From: CAZFOB01 sp964520325
GTDB lineage: Bacteria > Actinomycetota > JAICYB01
Reading direction: 5' to 3'
Length of the DNA: 64,000 nt
NCBI GenBank assembly: GCA_964520325.1
Contig: CAZFOB010000004.1
Span: forward strand, 62,001 to 126,000
Positions 62,777-64,000 of the stretch are shown here, piece after piece. Position 1 is the stretch's first letter, and every line of letters starts with the position of its first letter. A program made the position numbers and the translations under genes. The notes under the pieces were generated by a model. That model was not told where the DNA came from. It did not search any database and saw only the letters and a program-made list of their open reading frames with translations.

Positions 62777-64000
62777 TTGGCCCGTTCAGCGACGCGAGCC
62801 AAGCGGGCCCCCTCGCGTCGCGCTGCCGAGGTCGTCCTCAACGTCGATCAGGTTTCAGTGACGTTCGGCGGACTGAGAGCGCTCGACAACGTTTCGCTCG
62901 AGGTCCGGGAGAACGAGATCGTGGGCCTGATCGGTCCGAACGGCGCCGGCAAGACGACGCTGTTCGAGTGCATCTCCGGGTTCCGGGAATACACCGGGGG
63001 ACGGATCGTCTACCGCGGTGAGAACCTCGAGCCGGTTTCACCGGAGCGCCGCGCGTGGATGGGGATCGGGCGAACGCTCCAGAACGTGCGCCTGTTCTCC
63101 TACTTGAGCGTCATCGACAACGTCCGCATCGCGCTTCATCGCCATATGCGCAGGACCTCATTCGAGCACGCGTTCCAGCTGCCGGCGGTAGTGGCTGAGG
63201 AGCGTGGGATCCTCGACCGTGCGCGAGAGGTCGTCGACCTCTTCGGCATGGGCGCCTACGCGGAGAAGTACGCATCTGAGCTCTCCTACGGCACCCTTCG
63301 GTTGCTCGAGCTCGCGTGCATGATCGCGCTCGACCCGTTGCTCCTGCTGCTCGACGAGCCGGCTTCCGGGATCAGCCAGAAGGAGACCGAGGCGCTCGGC
63401 CCCCTCTTGCGCAAGATCAAAGACCAGACCGGCGCAACCATCCTCATGATCGAGCACGATATGCCGCTGATCATGGGCCTGGCCGATTGGATCTACGTGC
63501 TGGACGCCGGCACTGAGATCTGCGAAGGCACGCCCGAGAAGGTGCAGCGTGATCCTCAGGTGATCGAGGCCTACCTGGGCACCCCCACGGAGCGGAAGCT
63601 GGTGCAGAAGGCGGCCCGCGGTGGTAAGAAGGCTCCCAAGCTCGAGACGCTCCTCGAGGTGAAGGGTCTCGACGTCTATTACGACCGGGTGCAGGTGCTC
63701 TACGACGTCGACTTCGAAGTGGGCAAAGGCGAACGCGTGGCTCTTCTCGGGACGAACGGTGCAGGCAAGTCGACGATCCTCAAAGCGGTGTCGGGCCTGG
63801 TTGAACCAACGGCTGGGCGCATCTTCTGGAACGGAGAAGACTTCACCGACATGCCGGCCGAACAGCGCGTGAAGCTCGGCATCGGACACGTCCCGGGAGG
63901 CCGCGGCCTCTTCCCGACGCTCACCGTCGGCGAGAACCTCCGGATGGGCGGCTACCTCTACAAGAATGACGACGAGGTCGAGCGCGAGGCCGAGCGCGTG
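62777..64000 (+). CDS. Fused LivG-LivF type ABC ATPase (partial, runs off the window)
   Basis: 408 codons from TTG 62777, open at the right edge. The first ATPase has Walker A GPNGAGKTT, a signature-like LSYGTLRLLELA and Walker B LLLLLDEPASG, and is LivG-like (FRGENLEPVSPERRAWMGIGRTLQNVRLF type). After a basic linker (AARGGKKAPK) a second ATPase begins: GTNGAGKST and GIGHVPGGRGLFPTLTVGENL, LivF-like. Both energise the branched-chain-type importer whose binding protein precedes it. No permease is inside the window. Confidence 0.92.
   Translation, partial: MARSATRAKRAPSRRAAEVVLNVDQVSVTFGGLRALDNVSLEVRENEIVGLIGPNGAGKTTLFECISGFREYTGGRIVYRGENLEPVSPERRAWMGIGRTLQNVRLFSYLSVIDNVRIALHRHMRRTSFEHAFQLPAVVAEERGILDRAREVVDLFGMGAYAEKYASELSYGTLRLLELACMIALDPLLLLLDEPASGISQKETEALGPLLRKIKDQTGATILMIEHDMPLIMGLADWIYVLDAGTEICEGTPEKVQRDPQVIEAYLGTPTERKLVQKAARGGKKAPKLETLLEVKGLDVYYDRVQVLYDVDFEVGKGERVALLGTNGAGKSTILKAVSGLVEPTAGRIFWNGEDFTDMPAEQRVKLGIGHVPGGRGLFPTLTVGENLRMGGYLYKNDDEVEREAERV

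Noticed and set aside
1..64000. Biosynthetic gene cluster around PhzF, PIN toxin, LLM and methyltransferase genes
   Set aside because: The genes are scattered with unrelated neighbours and no PKS, NRPS, RiPP or terpene core enzyme is present.

Overview
The window is a 64 kb piece of a high-GC chromosome with very dense coding, many GTG/TTG starts, 1-17 bp gene overlaps and no stretch above 300 bases without a gene. The gene set points to an Actinomycetota bacterium: four F420-type luciferase-like oxidoreductases, Mce-associated membrane proteins, the actinobacterial biotin synthase partner BsaP beside bioB, a homodimeric aceE, a class E/F sortase, a DUF3152 protease, a TIGR03084 (DinB-like) protein and a type-5 uracil-DNA glycosylase. 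It looks like a deep-branching or uncultured lineage; I cannot place it further. No rRNA, tRNA, CRISPR array, insertion sequence or prophage was seen.

Layout. 1-4.2 kb: tail of an unknown gene, a lipoprotein, a membrane protein, an acyl-CoA synthetase divergent from an SDR, and a CsbD stress protein behind a sigma-B-like promoter. 4.2-13.8 kb: M42 peptidase and DUF3152 lipoprotein-protease behind a CaiB-type CoA-transferase, HAD-acyltransferase fusion, GDPD, MaoC hydratase, LarA-like racemase, cyclase and acyl-CoA dehydrogenase. 13.8-21 kb: VapBC, UdgB, sortase, three LLM oxidoreductases, PhzF and a DoxX fragment. 21-27.8 kb: thiS-thiE-GGCT, then a MarR regulator, a heterodimeric ABC exporter with complementary degenerate sites, and a YcaQ-type DNA glycosylase in one overlapping unit. 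28-31.5 kb: a sugar-acid locus (L-fuconate dehydratase, solute-binding protein, D-threo-aldose dehydrogenase-type AKR) with the relic of an SDR. 31.5-39.3 kb: aceE, a frameshifted NUDIX gene, a MazEF-like module, LLM, hydrolase, methyltransferase and an acyl-CoA synthetase pseudogene. 39.3-47.4 kb: duplicated-domain lipoprotein, bioB-bsaP, a truncated Mce-like tail, two Mce-associated proteins, DUF2207-LemA and an RlmM-like methyltransferase. 47.4-54 kb: ECF sigma with its anti-sigma, patatin, and phosphoglucose isomerase fused to a transaldolase-like domain that has lost its lysine. 54-64 kb: DUF72, TIGR03084, acyl-CoA synthetase, SRPBCC, FAD reductase, LOG, SCO6745-type protein, and a branched-chain-type ABC transporter (binding protein plus fused LivG-LivF ATPase, running off the end).

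Expression logic. At least fourteen genes carry a hexamer of the form TANNNT (most often TAGACT or close to it) 5-8 bases before the start codon, usually without a Shine-Dalgarno sequence, which is the signature of leaderless transcription. Inside operons genes are tied by 1-11 base overlaps; in two of them (vapC, bsaP) the only start that keeps the conserved N-terminus is a CTG overlapping the upstream TGA as CTGA.

Most interesting leads: the MarR / asymmetric ABC exporter / YcaQ cassette (a possible DNA-damaging toxin resistance unit), the leaderless-promoter signature, the CTGA starts, the lysine-less transaldolase domain on PGI, and several gene relics (SDR, Mce, NUDIX, acyl-CoA synthetase) that lie next to short repeats or rearrangement points.
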